Below are positions 19,901-28,300 of a stretch of 64,000 nucleotides of DNA, in pieces. The number at the start of each line of letters is the position of its first letter. Position 1 is the stretch's first letter. The notes below the pieces were generated by a model. That model saw only the letters and a list, made by a program, of their open reading frames with translations. It did no database searches and was not told where the DNA came from. Origin of the DNA: Chryseobacterium sp. CY350 (GTDB lineage: Bacteria > Bacteroidota > Bacteroidia > Flavobacteriales > Weeksellaceae); NCBI RefSeq assembly GCF_027945075.1, contig NZ_CP116034.1:1240001-1304000 (forward strand), written 5' to 3'. Both the position numbers and the translations under genes were made by a program.

Positions 19901-20095
19901 ACCTAAGCGCATACTATACGGTGGAATTACCACAGGAACTAGCTTTACAGGATATTGCTGTGATTTCACAGAAATAGACTGCAAGCTAAACAGCATAAGC
20001 ATTGTCACTGCCCACATTTTAATTCCGAAATCTTTAAATTTCAGCCTGGTATATGAATTAAATTTTATTTTATCGTTGTAGGAATGGTTCATCAT
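16916..20095 (-). CDS. TANFOR/fibronectin-type surface carrier protein
   Basis: This 1059-residue protein has a signal peptide, probably from Met27 (MWAVTMLMLFSLQSISVKSQ). Residues 45-315 match the TANFOR-type architecture I know from Bacteroidota: PVKLVPVVIPPY at the start, QFCFQAYDYYTK, then VFQWMPRQ and FTLKELWD. A fibronectin III module covers about 318-415. The 90-residue block shared with the toxin-like protein is at 431-520, followed by an Asn/Gly/Asp linker (520-612) and a unique beta-rich C-terminal region (612-1059) without known motif. No T9SS tail is seen. The C-terminal region may be an exchangeable effector or barrel-like end. Confidence 0.75.
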   Translation of the reverse strand: MMNHSYNDKIKFNSYTRLKFKDFGIKMWAVTMLMLFSLQSISVKSQQYPVKLVPVVIPPYSMRLGDYATSTDNKLQLQVLMTDLMEPQHQTGIKFTLEAGLNAVPFARSNDFILGLNPFMLYPGSNVTLTNVDLRALFELQNLGGINALQYAQPLSDGVYQFCFQAYDYYTKNNLSSKTCATVFLTQYDPPMLNLPQNAEKVQAMSPYAGGSGIVFQWMPRQIAPNTKYIFTLKELWDTGQSPISGFLSSPPLWQEETYAPTLYYGLDKTQLIPGKRYTWQVQAKSGNPVLGANPTEDNGVYKNNGFSEIYYFDYVENCTVPTLLMAKNVGRGRVEISWSLGGQPAGLYNVQYRKKNSNTEWMTQQSYQSPATLTGLEDLTEYEYRVGSVCGNTDGNTSGNAYSYSAIQYFTTNANDVDNNYQCGIMPAIDIANKNLYQEFLNPGETFTAGDFPVTVISSEGSNGIYSGNGYIVVPYLANTKIVVNFENISINTDKTLIEGIIETSYDPNESAVHYASNGNGLNDGGNTDNNGNNNNGNTGNNGEGNNNGDNGNNNGDGNNTGNNGNNDGNNNDNGDNNDGNNNGNTGNNDNGNNNDGNDGENNGSSNNNTEVGYAIKYKNKSYKDASSITIPYKRDLKGTFEIVGKDIDNKTKIAWSLPNQKQPSVNNTIPGINLIKDWNLDYPVQKVKIGATANELNGKPKVFLDILLNEKKFKIKDFSISENANRIAKNGETLYYINKKGVTDIKKTDFKFTTDVSIAENEIKQENIIWKLNSDVYSEGKGKIIINDYSVKEKGLNVSVTAGTPDKTTKSANIKWEDRIETNVDLFQKMSRIITFLQEFNSYSAKFGKILPCEINIMKNFDALKGVQKAVFNLGTSNEEDPNSRELFNIFETTIQLKSADIASLKCSKSIGWSSFSLGDLYLKASLGSNIDFKYKLKTKNESQTVKSEPEISGGMSLTFSGGFETNPEFDNYVFLDANLNIAAGLKTVYPYNSNYSKVSSYFFLGNTYLTVEGYLDGWIFGGKQNFGPINYLLFDTSWESSKKLIFDLKNKDIYLE
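18260..18538 (-). repeat. Low-complexity Asn/Gly/Asp linker
   Basis: About 93 codons of the carrier encode almost only Asn, Gly and Asp with a few Thr, Glu and Ser, built from short units such as GNNNG and NNDG. On the + strand this shows as runs of ATTATT and CCATT. It marks the hinge between the shared block and the variable C-terminal region. Such repeats are prone to slipped-strand length change. Confidence 0.9.
18536..18805 (-). repeat. Shared 90-codon block, copy in carrier gene
   Basis: Residues 431-520 of the carrier correspond one-to-one to residues 31-120 of the toxin-like protein, with a constant offset and no gap. Here the block follows the fibronectin module instead of a signal peptide. 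Confidence 0.9.
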
Positions 20096-20159
20096 TCTAG
20101 TTTGTCTTGTTGTGTTTATTGGCTTTTAAATTCTGTTTTTATTACCTTGATGTTTAAGA

Positions 20160-23100
20160 TCACTTAAACTCGTAGTCTATTTGTTTTTCAGAACCTGCTT
20201 TATCTCCAGGCAAAGTATATTTTGCTTTTACTTTATATATTATGGTTGGGATAACACCATAAGTAGAGAGAAGTAGGTTGTTAATTGCCTGCGGTCTTGC
20301 ATTTACCGGCACACCTACATATTTTGAAGCAGATTTAGAAACCAATTCATACCAGTCTGATTTGTACAATCTGAGCAAATCGTATTTGTATGGGAAGGTT
20401 TGCTTCAGGAATGTATTTCCTTTGTCACTTCCTAAATATTGCATATAAGCTGTAAAAACAGGGAATGCTTTTACAGGAGGAATTCCTGCAAAATCTTCTT
20501 CATTTTCTGCTCTGTCCAATGTCAATTGGTCAATAGGATATGCATCATAGAACAAGCCTCTGAATTTATTGGCAAAAGAATCATCCATTAAAGCCGTAAG
20601 GTTGATAAGCGGTTTGTTATCTGTGTATTTAGTTCCTGTAATTTCCGTAACATCAAAATATTCATCGGCATTCATATTGTTCTGAAGTGTTACTACATCC
20701 GAACTTAGTTTTATCCATAAAGGATTAAAGTTCAGTGCAGACAACTTATCAGACATCGTATTATATTTACTTGTTCTGAAAACAAACGAAAGTCTGTCGA
20801 TCTCACCATCTTTGGAAAGACTCTGTGCTACTTTTGTTTCTGTCTCAGTAGTTACAGACGAATCATCATCATTATTTCCTGTTGTTGTTGTGGTAACCTG
20901 TGTGGTATTTCCTCCCTGTGTCTGTCCTCTGTTTTTATTTTTTGCAATTAAAGCCAGTGTATAATCTTTCTGCTTGCCAAGATTTGGAACATTGAAGTTT
21001 ACTATATTATCATTTCCGTCATAAAAGAAGTTACTTTCCGTTTGAGAATCTGCTGCGAAAACCGTTTTTGTACTCCAGTTAGGGTCGTCAAACAAGTAAT
21101 CTTGTCCTCTTTTCAGTTTGATATATCCTTTGTTACTTTCCTGGATGTAATAATTTTCTTGTTCAGCAACTGGATAAGCATATTTAATATTAGACAAAGG
21201 AATTACATTTGGTGCTGTCCCCGTGGTAAAGCTGCGTTCTTCCACTTCAATCGCTTTTTGTCCGTCTACCATTACCACTTCATACATCCCGTTCTTTTTC
21301 TCCATAAAACTTACTTGCGCTAGTGCTTTTAATGTTTTATTTGGAGGAAGAATATCATCAGAAACAAAATTGGCAGCGTCTTTAGAGTTTGCATATTCTA
21401 TGACTCCTTTTATCTCTTTTCCTTGATCGTCTACAATGGTCATTTTTTCCAATACGATCTTATAGGTGTGATCACCATCATCTTCAGGAATAACAATCGG
21501 TTCGTTTACTCTCATTGCAAATGTTGCTTGCGGAATCGCAAATACATCAACATTAGTATCATCTTTCTTAGGAGTAAGGTCGGTAATGATTTTCATTCCT
21601 CCTAAAACAGAAGCATTTTCTAATACACATTCTTCTCCAAATTCCATTTTGAATCTGAACCTTCCTTTGATCATTCCTCCTAGTAAATTATAATATCCAC
21701 CCAGATACCCTCTTACCCAGTAAGGGTTAGGTCCTTTTGCCTGAAGTAATGATGCAACACCTGCCTTAATAATTGGAATTTTCTTTTTAATAAACCATAA
21801 TTTTATTTTAATTCCAAGTTCTCCCTGAAGATAAACGTAAGCCTGTCCATTCGCATACCATCCGTTGATTCCAATTTGGTCTCCTCCTCGGTTGGAACAT
21901 TTTGTTTCTCCGTAATCCTTCAACATATTATCGGTTCCTAAACCTGCCTGAAACCTTGCATAAAGGAACAAGGCTGTCATATCACCTGTATCAAATTTAA
22001 GGTGTGTTCCGAATGCAAAACCTTTTCCGTCTCCAAGAGCATTTAAGCTGCTCATATAGTCAATGTCGCTCACTTGAAGTCCCAAAATCTGGGCAACTTC
22101 TGGTGGCGGTGGCGGACTTCCCGGAATACGTGTTCCGACCATAAAATAACTTCCTGATTGTAAAGAGAAGCTTCCGAAACCTACTTTCAGACCAATCATA
22201 TCCGTTGGTGTCCCGATATGCATATACCATTCACTTGGTGCAATATGTACGACCGCCCATCCTGCTCTTCCATTCGGTCCGATACCTGCAATAATTCCAT
22301 TAGCAATATTCACAAAAACGTCTAAACTTGCGTGGAAAACACTGTTGTTGAAGTCATAATTCATCGCCAATTTGGCATAAATAGCACCCTTAACATCTTT
22401 GGTTACTGGATATTGTTCATCAACCACTTGGGTATCCAGAAAAGAATTAACGTGGGCATTGTCTTTCAGCTCGTTAAGAAAGTTATTGTTACCCGTCATT
22501 TCTTTGAACTTATCCTTAACTCCCACTAAAGGATCTCCGGGAATCAGTTTAGATAAATCAGCCATAACCAGTGCCTCTCCAATAAACCCAACATTGGCTA
22601 AACCACCGTTTGGATTGGTTGACATATTGAAACCAGCCATAATACTAATTGCATTTTTGCTGGCAACAGATCCATAAATACCCGCTCTCAGTGCCAAACC
22701 AACTGTATTATCCGGTTTCAATACCAAAGCTTTATCTTTATATGTAGGATTCAATGACATATCCCTGTCCGGAATCATCCTGTAAAATGCACCACCCGTA
22801 AATCCGGTAATGGTTAATGCTGATGCCTGAATTTTAAGTCCGTCGACAGAGCCTTCAAATCCCCAATATCGGAAAGTACTGAATCCATAGGCTGCATTTA
22901 CATTGACTTCAATATTCAACTGCTTTAGCTTTGCATTTAAATGCGCCGTAAAACCATCTCCGTATAATGGATCATTACGCATAATCTGGAATTCTCCCGA
23001 TACGATTGCGACCCCTATGTCTACATTTTTCAGACCTAATTTGGTTAGATCGAATCCGTCATACTTCCATCGCTGGCGATTGTTTTCATTGACAATCAAA

Positions 23101-24863
23101 CCATTTATTTTCATTCCTCCTGACGCAGAGAATCGTTCTTCCTGTAATCCCACCGTTATTTCGAAGCCCAGATTAGCATAACCATTGTCTGCTTCGACGA
23201 AAATATTCTTTATACTTGCAGGGAAACCTACCAGTTTTTGTTCTCCCTGTACTCCAAAATATTGTGCTGTAATGTAAGGCGCTTTTGTCTGAAGTGTAAG
23301 TTCTCTAAATTGGATTCCTTTAAAATCAGCATCTTTTTTTGCGTTTGGGTCCGTATTATTATCATCGGATTTTCCATTAGCTCCAATTGCCAAGCTTCCG
23401 GTAAGGACTGCTTTTGGTAAGAATTCTCGGTTTTTCACTTTCAATTCCAAATATGAGCCAGGAGCAATCGTTGCTTTTGCACTCCAAATATCAAAATTAA
23501 TAGTATCCAATGTTGCTACCGTAATCATATATTCTTCTTCGGTAATTACGCCTTGATAACCGAGGTGATTAGGTAAAGTATTATTCGGATTAGCACTGTC
23601 TTGTTTCTGAACAGGTAATTGAATTTGTCCTTTTAAGTTGGCTCCTATGATTTTGGAAGCGGCTAAGTCTACACCAATTTGGTCAAGAGAGTATCTCCAG
23701 GAATTTTGCTCACTCGTAATTCCTTTTTCTAAAGGAAACAAATTATTTGCAGAGAAACTGCCTGAAACTCCATAAGAGTCTATGAGAAGATTTTGTGCCT
23801 GAAATGAAACTCTGTTATCTATATGGTCTTCTGTTTTAAATTCCTGTGGAAGACCTACATATAATGACTCTACATAGAGACCTCGCCAGGTTTCTGTACC
23901 TCCTATCAAATATCCATGAGTGGCATAATATTGTGGGAACAGCACGCTGGAATCTGTTCTCAAATCACTTAAATCTAAAACTGCATTATTGACATAGAAA
24001 GAGAAAAAACCTTTGTCCTGATTTTTAATCTGTGATGTTATCGCAAAAGGGGTAATGCTTACATTGACTAAAATATCATTCCAATCACTTGCCTTTAAAG
24101 CAAAATCACTACGTACCCTATTGGTAAATCCATCACTTCCAATTTCAGGAAGCAAGGCTCCATTACTATCCAAAGGAACGAGAACGTTTCGGGAAATCTG
24201 AACATTTCCTTTTAAAGATAATTCTTTGATACCGTCACAATCTATTACGACATATGTTTTATCATTTATGCTTTGTCCATTGATTTTATTAATTACTCCT
24301 CCCTCAAGAGTAAGCATCCATTGATTTTGATTAAATGGAATATAAATATCGCCAAGCAATGAAAGCTTTGCATCGCCAATTATTTTTCCGCCATAGGAAA
24401 GCTTAACTTCTTCTGCTCCAAAATAAAGAGTCCTGTTACCGCCGTCTGCTCCGGCCTGTGGTGTAACCACCCTTGCATACACATTAATTAAAGCATACTC
24501 CGGGGTAAAGGTGGCTTTTGTTACAACGATACCGTACTCTACATTTGATACATTCTCTTTAAGTCCTATAGGGAATTCGGTAAGTTCGTTTGGATTAATT
24601 GTATTTGTGAAATTTCCATTTTTTTCTAACTCTCCAAATGCTCCGATTGCTTTTCCAATTTCTTTGTCAGTATCTGGATCATTTTTTAAAGCAAGAGAAA
24701 ATAGGTCGGATGGGAAATTGGAAACAGAAATGTTTCCTGAATTATTATGAAACGTATTTCTATTTAACAGCAGTGAATCACCTATTTTGTAGCCGTTATT
24801 AGCTTTAACATTATTAAAAAAAAGGCAGAGTAAGGCAATAAATAGAGAATATATTTTGGTCAT
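20160..24863 (-). CDS. Very large secreted beta-rich protein
   Basis: From ATG 24863 this is 1567 residues with signal peptide MTKIYSLFIALLCLFFNNVKA. A frame continues 9 codons further upstream, but a TAnnTTTG promoter box at 24879-24886 lies inside that extension and leaves a short leader before 24863, so I use the inner start. The protein is beta-rich throughout, with repeated phrases of the type FKGIQFRELTLQTKAPYI and VYLQGELGIKIKLWF. A conserved-looking poly-proline patch IPGSPPPPPEV lies near residue 920, and a basic stretch AGVASLLQAKGPNPYWVRGY near 1020. No catalytic motif or T9SS tail is visible. It lies 64 nt before the carrier gene. I recall similar large proteins next to TANFOR genes, but their role is not known to me. 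Confidence 0.65.
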   Translation of the reverse strand: MTKIYSLFIALLCLFFNNVKANNGYKIGDSLLLNRNTFHNNSGNISVSNFPSDLFSLALKNDPDTDKEIGKAIGAFGELEKNGNFTNTINPNELTEFPIGLKENVSNVEYGIVVTKATFTPEYALINVYARVVTPQAGADGGNRTLYFGAEEVKLSYGGKIIGDAKLSLLGDIYIPFNQNQWMLTLEGGVINKINGQSINDKTYVVIDCDGIKELSLKGNVQISRNVLVPLDSNGALLPEIGSDGFTNRVRSDFALKASDWNDILVNVSITPFAITSQIKNQDKGFFSFYVNNAVLDLSDLRTDSSVLFPQYYATHGYLIGGTETWRGLYVESLYVGLPQEFKTEDHIDNRVSFQAQNLLIDSYGVSGSFSANNLFPLEKGITSEQNSWRYSLDQIGVDLAASKIIGANLKGQIQLPVQKQDSANPNNTLPNHLGYQGVITEEEYMITVATLDTINFDIWSAKATIAPGSYLELKVKNREFLPKAVLTGSLAIGANGKSDDNNTDPNAKKDADFKGIQFRELTLQTKAPYITAQYFGVQGEQKLVGFPASIKNIFVEADNGYANLGFEITVGLQEERFSASGGMKINGLIVNENNRQRWKYDGFDLTKLGLKNVDIGVAIVSGEFQIMRNDPLYGDGFTAHLNAKLKQLNIEVNVNAAYGFSTFRYWGFEGSVDGLKIQASALTITGFTGGAFYRMIPDRDMSLNPTYKDKALVLKPDNTVGLALRAGIYGSVASKNAISIMAGFNMSTNPNGGLANVGFIGEALVMADLSKLIPGDPLVGVKDKFKEMTGNNNFLNELKDNAHVNSFLDTQVVDEQYPVTKDVKGAIYAKLAMNYDFNNSVFHASLDVFVNIANGIIAGIGPNGRAGWAVVHIAPSEWYMHIGTPTDMIGLKVGFGSFSLQSGSYFMVGTRIPGSPPPPPEVAQILGLQVSDIDYMSSLNALGDGKGFAFGTHLKFDTGDMTALFLYARFQAGLGTDNMLKDYGETKCSNRGGDQIGINGWYANGQAYVYLQGELGIKIKLWFIKKKIPIIKAGVASLLQAKGPNPYWVRGYLGGYYNLLGGMIKGRFRFKMEFGEECVLENASVLGGMKIITDLTPKKDDTNVDVFAIPQATFAMRVNEPIVIPEDDGDHTYKIVLEKMTIVDDQGKEIKGVIEYANSKDAANFVSDDILPPNKTLKALAQVSFMEKKNGMYEVVMVDGQKAIEVEERSFTTGTAPNVIPLSNIKYAYPVAEQENYYIQESNKGYIKLKRGQDYLFDDPNWSTKTVFAADSQTESNFFYDGNDNIVNFNVPNLGKQKDYTLALIAKNKNRGQTQGGNTTQVTTTTTGNNDDDSSVTTETETKVAQSLSKDGEIDRLSFVFRTSKYNTMSDKLSALNFNPLWIKLSSDVVTLQNNMNADEYFDVTEITGTKYTDNKPLINLTALMDDSFANKFRGLFYDAYPIDQLTLDRAENEEDFAGIPPVKAFPVFTAYMQYLGSDKGNTFLKQTFPYKYDLLRLYKSDWYELVSKSASKYVGVPVNARPQAINNLLLSTYGVIPTIIYKVKAKYTLPGDKAGSEKQIDYEFK

Positions 24864-24878
24864 CAATTTGAGTTTTTG

Positions 24879-24886
24879 CAAATGTA
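24879..24886 (-). promoter_or_regulatory. TAnnTTTG -7 box of the toxin cluster
   Basis: On the minus strand the sequence reads TACATTTG, matching the Bacteroidota -7 consensus TAnnTTTG. Transcription would start near 24872, leaving about 9 nt before ATG 24863. It may drive the whole co-directional cluster. Confidence 0.55.
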
Positions 24887-24890
24887 GCAA

Positions 24891-25458
24891 AAAAAGAAAA
24901 CAGTACTGACTGTCAACAAATTAACAATCAATACAATTAGTTATCAAACAATTTATTAAAAATTATCATATTGACAATACACTTAATATATTTTAAAAAT
25001 AATTGATTATTAAAATCAAGTTCATGTTTTATGTAAGAAAAGTAAATAATCCACTAAAGTTAGAAATCTAAAACTTATTTTTATTTTTATAATTATAAAC
25101 TATTATTATTTTCAGTTTGAATAAAAATTAAATCTCAACTTGCCTGCTTCAGTATTAATTAAATTGAGACGCAAATTTACATCTTGCTGATTTTTTTTGA
25201 ATAAAGAAAATTTTAGCCAGTTTTATTATTGGAGTAACCCTTACATAACCGTCCTGGATTTTCGCAATTTGGAAATACAAAATCATAAATTTGAAATAGT
25301 TTAATGGATAAAGCAGCTTTTTACTCTCTCACATCGCACATTATCAACTTTATCGTAAAAATTTTCTAATATTTTAATAGATAAAATATTAAAAATTATC
25401 GCTGAAAAAGACCTTTATTATTTTTCCTTTAATCTAAATTATAACCACTAAATCATCT
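24891..25458. other. Intergenic stretch, no gene seen
   Basis: This very AT-rich region has stop codons in all frames. Apart from the promoter of the large secreted protein at its left end I see no coding frame, tRNA or strong hairpin. Confidence 0.6.
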
Positions 25459-25602
25459 TTATAATGCTGTAAAGATAATTCCCGTCTTTGTCACAAGGCA
25501 GGATTGTTTAGTTAACATTTCCGAAATCCTTTCCAAATCTTCAACCAAATATTTCGATATTTCTTCGGTTACGGTACAAGATAGGAATAGCCAACTAAAT
25601 AT
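25459..25602 (-). pseudogene. Orphan reading frame, possible gene tail
   Basis: The minus-strand frame from 25602 to TAA 25459 reads IFSWLFLSCTVTEEISK, then YLVEDLERISEMLTKQ and SCLVTKTGIIFTAL. It lacks a convincing start (Met only at residue 30). Its LVTKT phrase and the + strand core GTCTT.GTCACAAG recur in the right-hand repeat at 40990-41070. It may be the tail of a deleted gene or a member of a small repeat family. Confidence 0.3.
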
Positions 25603-25694
25603 TTACTGTTCCAATACTGATTATTATTAATTTTTAAAATTAAATTGCATTACGTATAAACTAAAAGATATTATTTGATAAGACTGGGGTTTGT

Positions 25695-25772
25695 AATTCC
25701 TGTTTAATTTGACTTAATCGAACCAAATCATCGATAAAAGTGTTTGAAGATACGCTCGTTTTAGCACAACAG
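25695..25772 (-). repeat. Left copy of repeat bracketing the fructan locus
   Basis: Bases 25695-25764 match 40990-41059 in the same orientation at 63 of 70 positions. All seven differences fall in one codon phase of the minus strand, and six are synonymous, encoding KTSVSSNTFIDDLVRL and a few more residues in both copies. The repeat lies just beyond the end of the fructokinase gene. Confidence 0.8.
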
Positions 25773-25774
25773 CC

Positions 25775-25808
25775 AAATGGCACAAACTAAAAAAAGTTGG
25801 TGCCATTT
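25775..25808. terminator. Hairpin terminator after the fructan operon
   Basis: A perfect 9-bp stem AAATGGCAC/GTGCCATTT is followed by a T-run on the + strand. It lies about 30 nt beyond the fructokinase stop and may end the minus-strand operon, + strand transcripts, or both. Confidence 0.6.
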
Positions 25809-25836
25809 TTTGTGATTATAACTTTAAATTAAAATT

Positions 25837-26748
25837 TCAGCAAGTCCTCTCTTTCATAAAACTTTCAACTTCCACATTCTCAAGATTAGGATTAGCTCCC
25901 GAATAGCTGGCAACCAAAGCACCGACAGCACTAGCAAAATTAAGAGCTTCATCTGGATTTTGATCTGAAAGCAGTTTTGCAATCAGGCTGGCCAAGAAAG
26001 AATCTCCTGCTCCTACCGTATCTGCTACTTTCACGGGATAACCTTCATGTCTGTACATTTGATCATTCCAAAGCAAAATAGATCCGTGTTTTCCTAAAGT
26101 TACACAGATTGCAGGCGTGTTTGTTTTTTCTGACATAAACTTAATATTGGCTTCGAGATTTTCAGATTCAAATCCCATCCCGGCAGCAATTTCCAATATT
26201 TCTTCATCATTAAATTTGATAAAGTCTGCCCTGTCCATAAGATTTTCCAGAAGCTGAATATTGTAAAAGGGCTTTCTTAAATTCACATCAAAAACTTTAA
26301 ACATTGTATCATTGGAATCTAATAGGGAGAAAAGCGTTTTTTGAGAAACCTCATTTCTGCAAGCGAGACTTCCATAGAAAAAGACATCGGCCTCTTTTAC
26401 AACATCCATTATTTTCTCATCAACACTGATAAAATCCCACGCAGAAGGAAACCTGATCTCGTACGTTGCAGAGCCACGTTCATTTAAAGAAACCTGAACA
26501 ATGCCTGTTTCATAATCCGGAGAAACAATAATTCCGGCAGTTTCAAGAGCATTTTCTTTAGTATAATCCAGAATTACCTTTCCATCTTCATCATTTCCTA
26601 CTGCACTTATCATTGTCACAGGAAAGCCATACGAAGCTGTTCTGAGAGCAAGATTAAGAGGCGCTCCGCCAATTTTTTTCTCTTCTCCAAAAACATCGAA
26701 AAGGACTTCTCCAAAACTTATTACATTAATTTTCTTATTGATAAACAT
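25837..26748 (-). CDS. PfkB-family fructokinase
   Basis: This 303-residue cytoplasmic kinase of the PfkB (ribokinase) family probably phosphorylates fructose released by the GH32 enzymes. The N-terminal signature FGEVLFDVFGEEKKIGGAPLN and the C-terminal signature DTVGAGDSF with the catalytic Asp are both present. Length is normal for fructokinases. Its ATG overlaps the last base of the upstream GH32 stop codon (TAATG), so it is translationally coupled and is the last gene of the operon. In the Bacteroides levan locus a fructokinase occupies an equivalent place. Ribokinase or another sugar kinase is possible, but context favours fructose. Confidence 0.87.
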   Translation of the reverse strand: MFINKKINVISFGEVLFDVFGEEKKIGGAPLNLALRTASYGFPVTMISAVGNDEDGKVILDYTKENALETAGIIVSPDYETGIVQVSLNERGSATYEIRFPSAWDFISVDEKIMDVVKEADVFFYGSLACRNEVSQKTLFSLLDSNDTMFKVFDVNLRKPFYNIQLLENLMDRADFIKFNDEEILEIAAGMGFESENLEANIKFMSEKTNTPAICVTLGKHGSILLWNDQMYRHEGYPVKVADTVGAGDSFLASLIAKLLSDQNPDEALNFASAVGALVASYSGANPNLENVEVESFMKERTC

Positions 26749-28289
26749 TAATTGGGATTTTTGATATTTATATTACTGAATGAACTCTCTGAAGAACTAA
26801 AAATACTCCATTTTTTATTAACAATATTATAAATTCTGTTGGTGAACGCTATTTTATCATTGATATAGACCACACAAACATCGTTGCTTATGGAAGCCGT
26901 TACAGTATATGATGTCCCTGAAACCGCACTTAAAGAATAAGAATTCATAAGATCCTCTGACCCGGCATTCATTACATAAGCTGCAATTCTTTTATTTGCA
27001 GGTTCAAGGGCAATCTTAACTCCACTTCCGGTGTCGGAATCCTGTGCCAGAATAATTCCTGCTTTTCCGGCAGATACATTCAATGTAAAGGTAATCTGAT
27101 CGGCTTTCTGAAGTTTCGAAAAAGTGACCTGAGAATTGGCGGATAAATTAAAGCTACTTCCATTCTGAGAAGCATTTCCAGTGATCTTATCAACGGTCAG
27201 CGCGGCATTCTGAGCAAATACAGATTGTAATCCTGAAACCGGTTTCACACCAAGTGTTCCGTCCGAATTCTGAACCAGTTTGTGAGCAACAATATTTCCT
27301 GCCCAGTCTTTTCCACCGGTATTATTTTCAGGGGTTTTTCTTGCAGTCCATCCTACCAGATAACGGTTTGTATTATCCGAAACCGTTTTGGCAGCATACA
27401 GATAAGAACCGTCAAGACGGTCATTTTGAGGCGTAGTCCAAGGTCCGTTTGGTGAAGTCGAAATGCGGTAATGTGTTCCGGGATTGCTGCTCCAGTTTTC
27501 AGAAAAAACAAGATACCAATAATTGCCCATTTTGAAAAGATCAGGACATTCCAGCATAATATAATTTTCGGAAGAGCTGGTTGTATAAATCGGATTTTCT
27601 ACAGTCCAGTTTCCGGTTGACGGATTGGTGGTGGTAAATTTCAGTACGACTGCTTTTTTATCAGAGGTCTGAGCAGAAACCAGCATCCAGTATTTCCCGT
27701 CTTCAGAATTAAAAAAAACGTGCGGGTCACGGAATTCATAATCATAATACCCTGCCGGAGCAGCGATTTTAAAATTCTTGACCTTCGTCCAGTTTTTCAT
27801 ATCCGTACTTGTTGCCAGGAGAACACTCTCCCGTGGATTACCTGAAAGAAACGATGCTACTTCATTATGACCGGTGTAATAGTAATAATAAGTATTTCCA
27901 ACCTTTACAAGGCTTCCTGTTCCCACTCCAAAATCGGCTTCTGATGATGTTCCGTAAGAAATCTGTCTTCCCTGATAAGTAAAATCTGTAAAATTACCGG
28001 TCTCATAGCTGTGAATATCGTGAAATCCTTCTCCTGCAGGCTTTGTTTTTGCATCGTGAAGAAAGAATAGATGGAACTTTTCATTTTCATAATAAGGCAT
28101 CACATCGCCTGCGTAACCTTCGGTGTAATAAGGATTATACCCTCCCATCCACTGGCTGGGTGGCTGCGGAAAAATATTGGTTTTGCTGAAGATATCTTCC
28201 GGATTAACCTCCGTATCCGAGTCGTGATTCTGACAGGAAAATGTTGCCAGCGAAAGTACGGCTGCGATATATATTTTTTTAATAGACAT
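26748..28289 (-). CDS. GH32-like fructan hydrolase, lipoprotein
   Basis: This 513-residue protein has lipobox TFSC (Cys19), so it is lipid-anchored, perhaps on the cell surface. The catalytic five-blade propeller shows the expected three acidic motifs in variant form: GDVMPYY with probable nucleophile Asp62, EFRDPHVFF (transition-state Asp), and ECPDLFKMGNYW (acid/base Glu). The C-terminal beta-sandwich of GH32 follows. The first motif differs from the classic WMNDPNG, as in the more distant GH32 subgroups. It lies 11 nt after the DUF4960-type gene and overlaps the fructokinase by one base. The role is cleavage of levan, inulin or fructo-oligosaccharides, and the linkage cannot be read from sequence. 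Confidence 0.83.
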   Translation of the reverse strand: MSIKKIYIAAVLSLATFSCQNHDSDTEVNPEDIFSKTNIFPQPPSQWMGGYNPYYTEGYAGDVMPYYENEKFHLFFLHDAKTKPAGEGFHDIHSYETGNFTDFTYQGRQISYGTSSEADFGVGTGSLVKVGNTYYYYYTGHNEVASFLSGNPRESVLLATSTDMKNWTKVKNFKIAAPAGYYDYEFRDPHVFFNSEDGKYWMLVSAQTSDKKAVVLKFTTTNPSTGNWTVENPIYTTSSSENYIMLECPDLFKMGNYWYLVFSENWSSNPGTHYRISTSPNGPWTTPQNDRLDGSYLYAAKTVSDNTNRYLVGWTARKTPENNTGGKDWAGNIVAHKLVQNSDGTLGVKPVSGLQSVFAQNAALTVDKITGNASQNGSSFNLSANSQVTFSKLQKADQITFTLNVSAGKAGIILAQDSDTGSGVKIALEPANKRIAAYVMNAGSEDLMNSYSLSAVSGTSYTVTASISNDVCVVYINDKIAFTNRIYNIVNKKWSIFSSSESSFSNINIKNPN

Positions 28290-28300
28290 AGGTTCTGATA

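Noticed and set aside
24864..24890. Upstream ATG for the giant secreted protein
   Set aside because: It would place the start codon upstream of the predicted transcript start, and the signal peptide is better from 24863.
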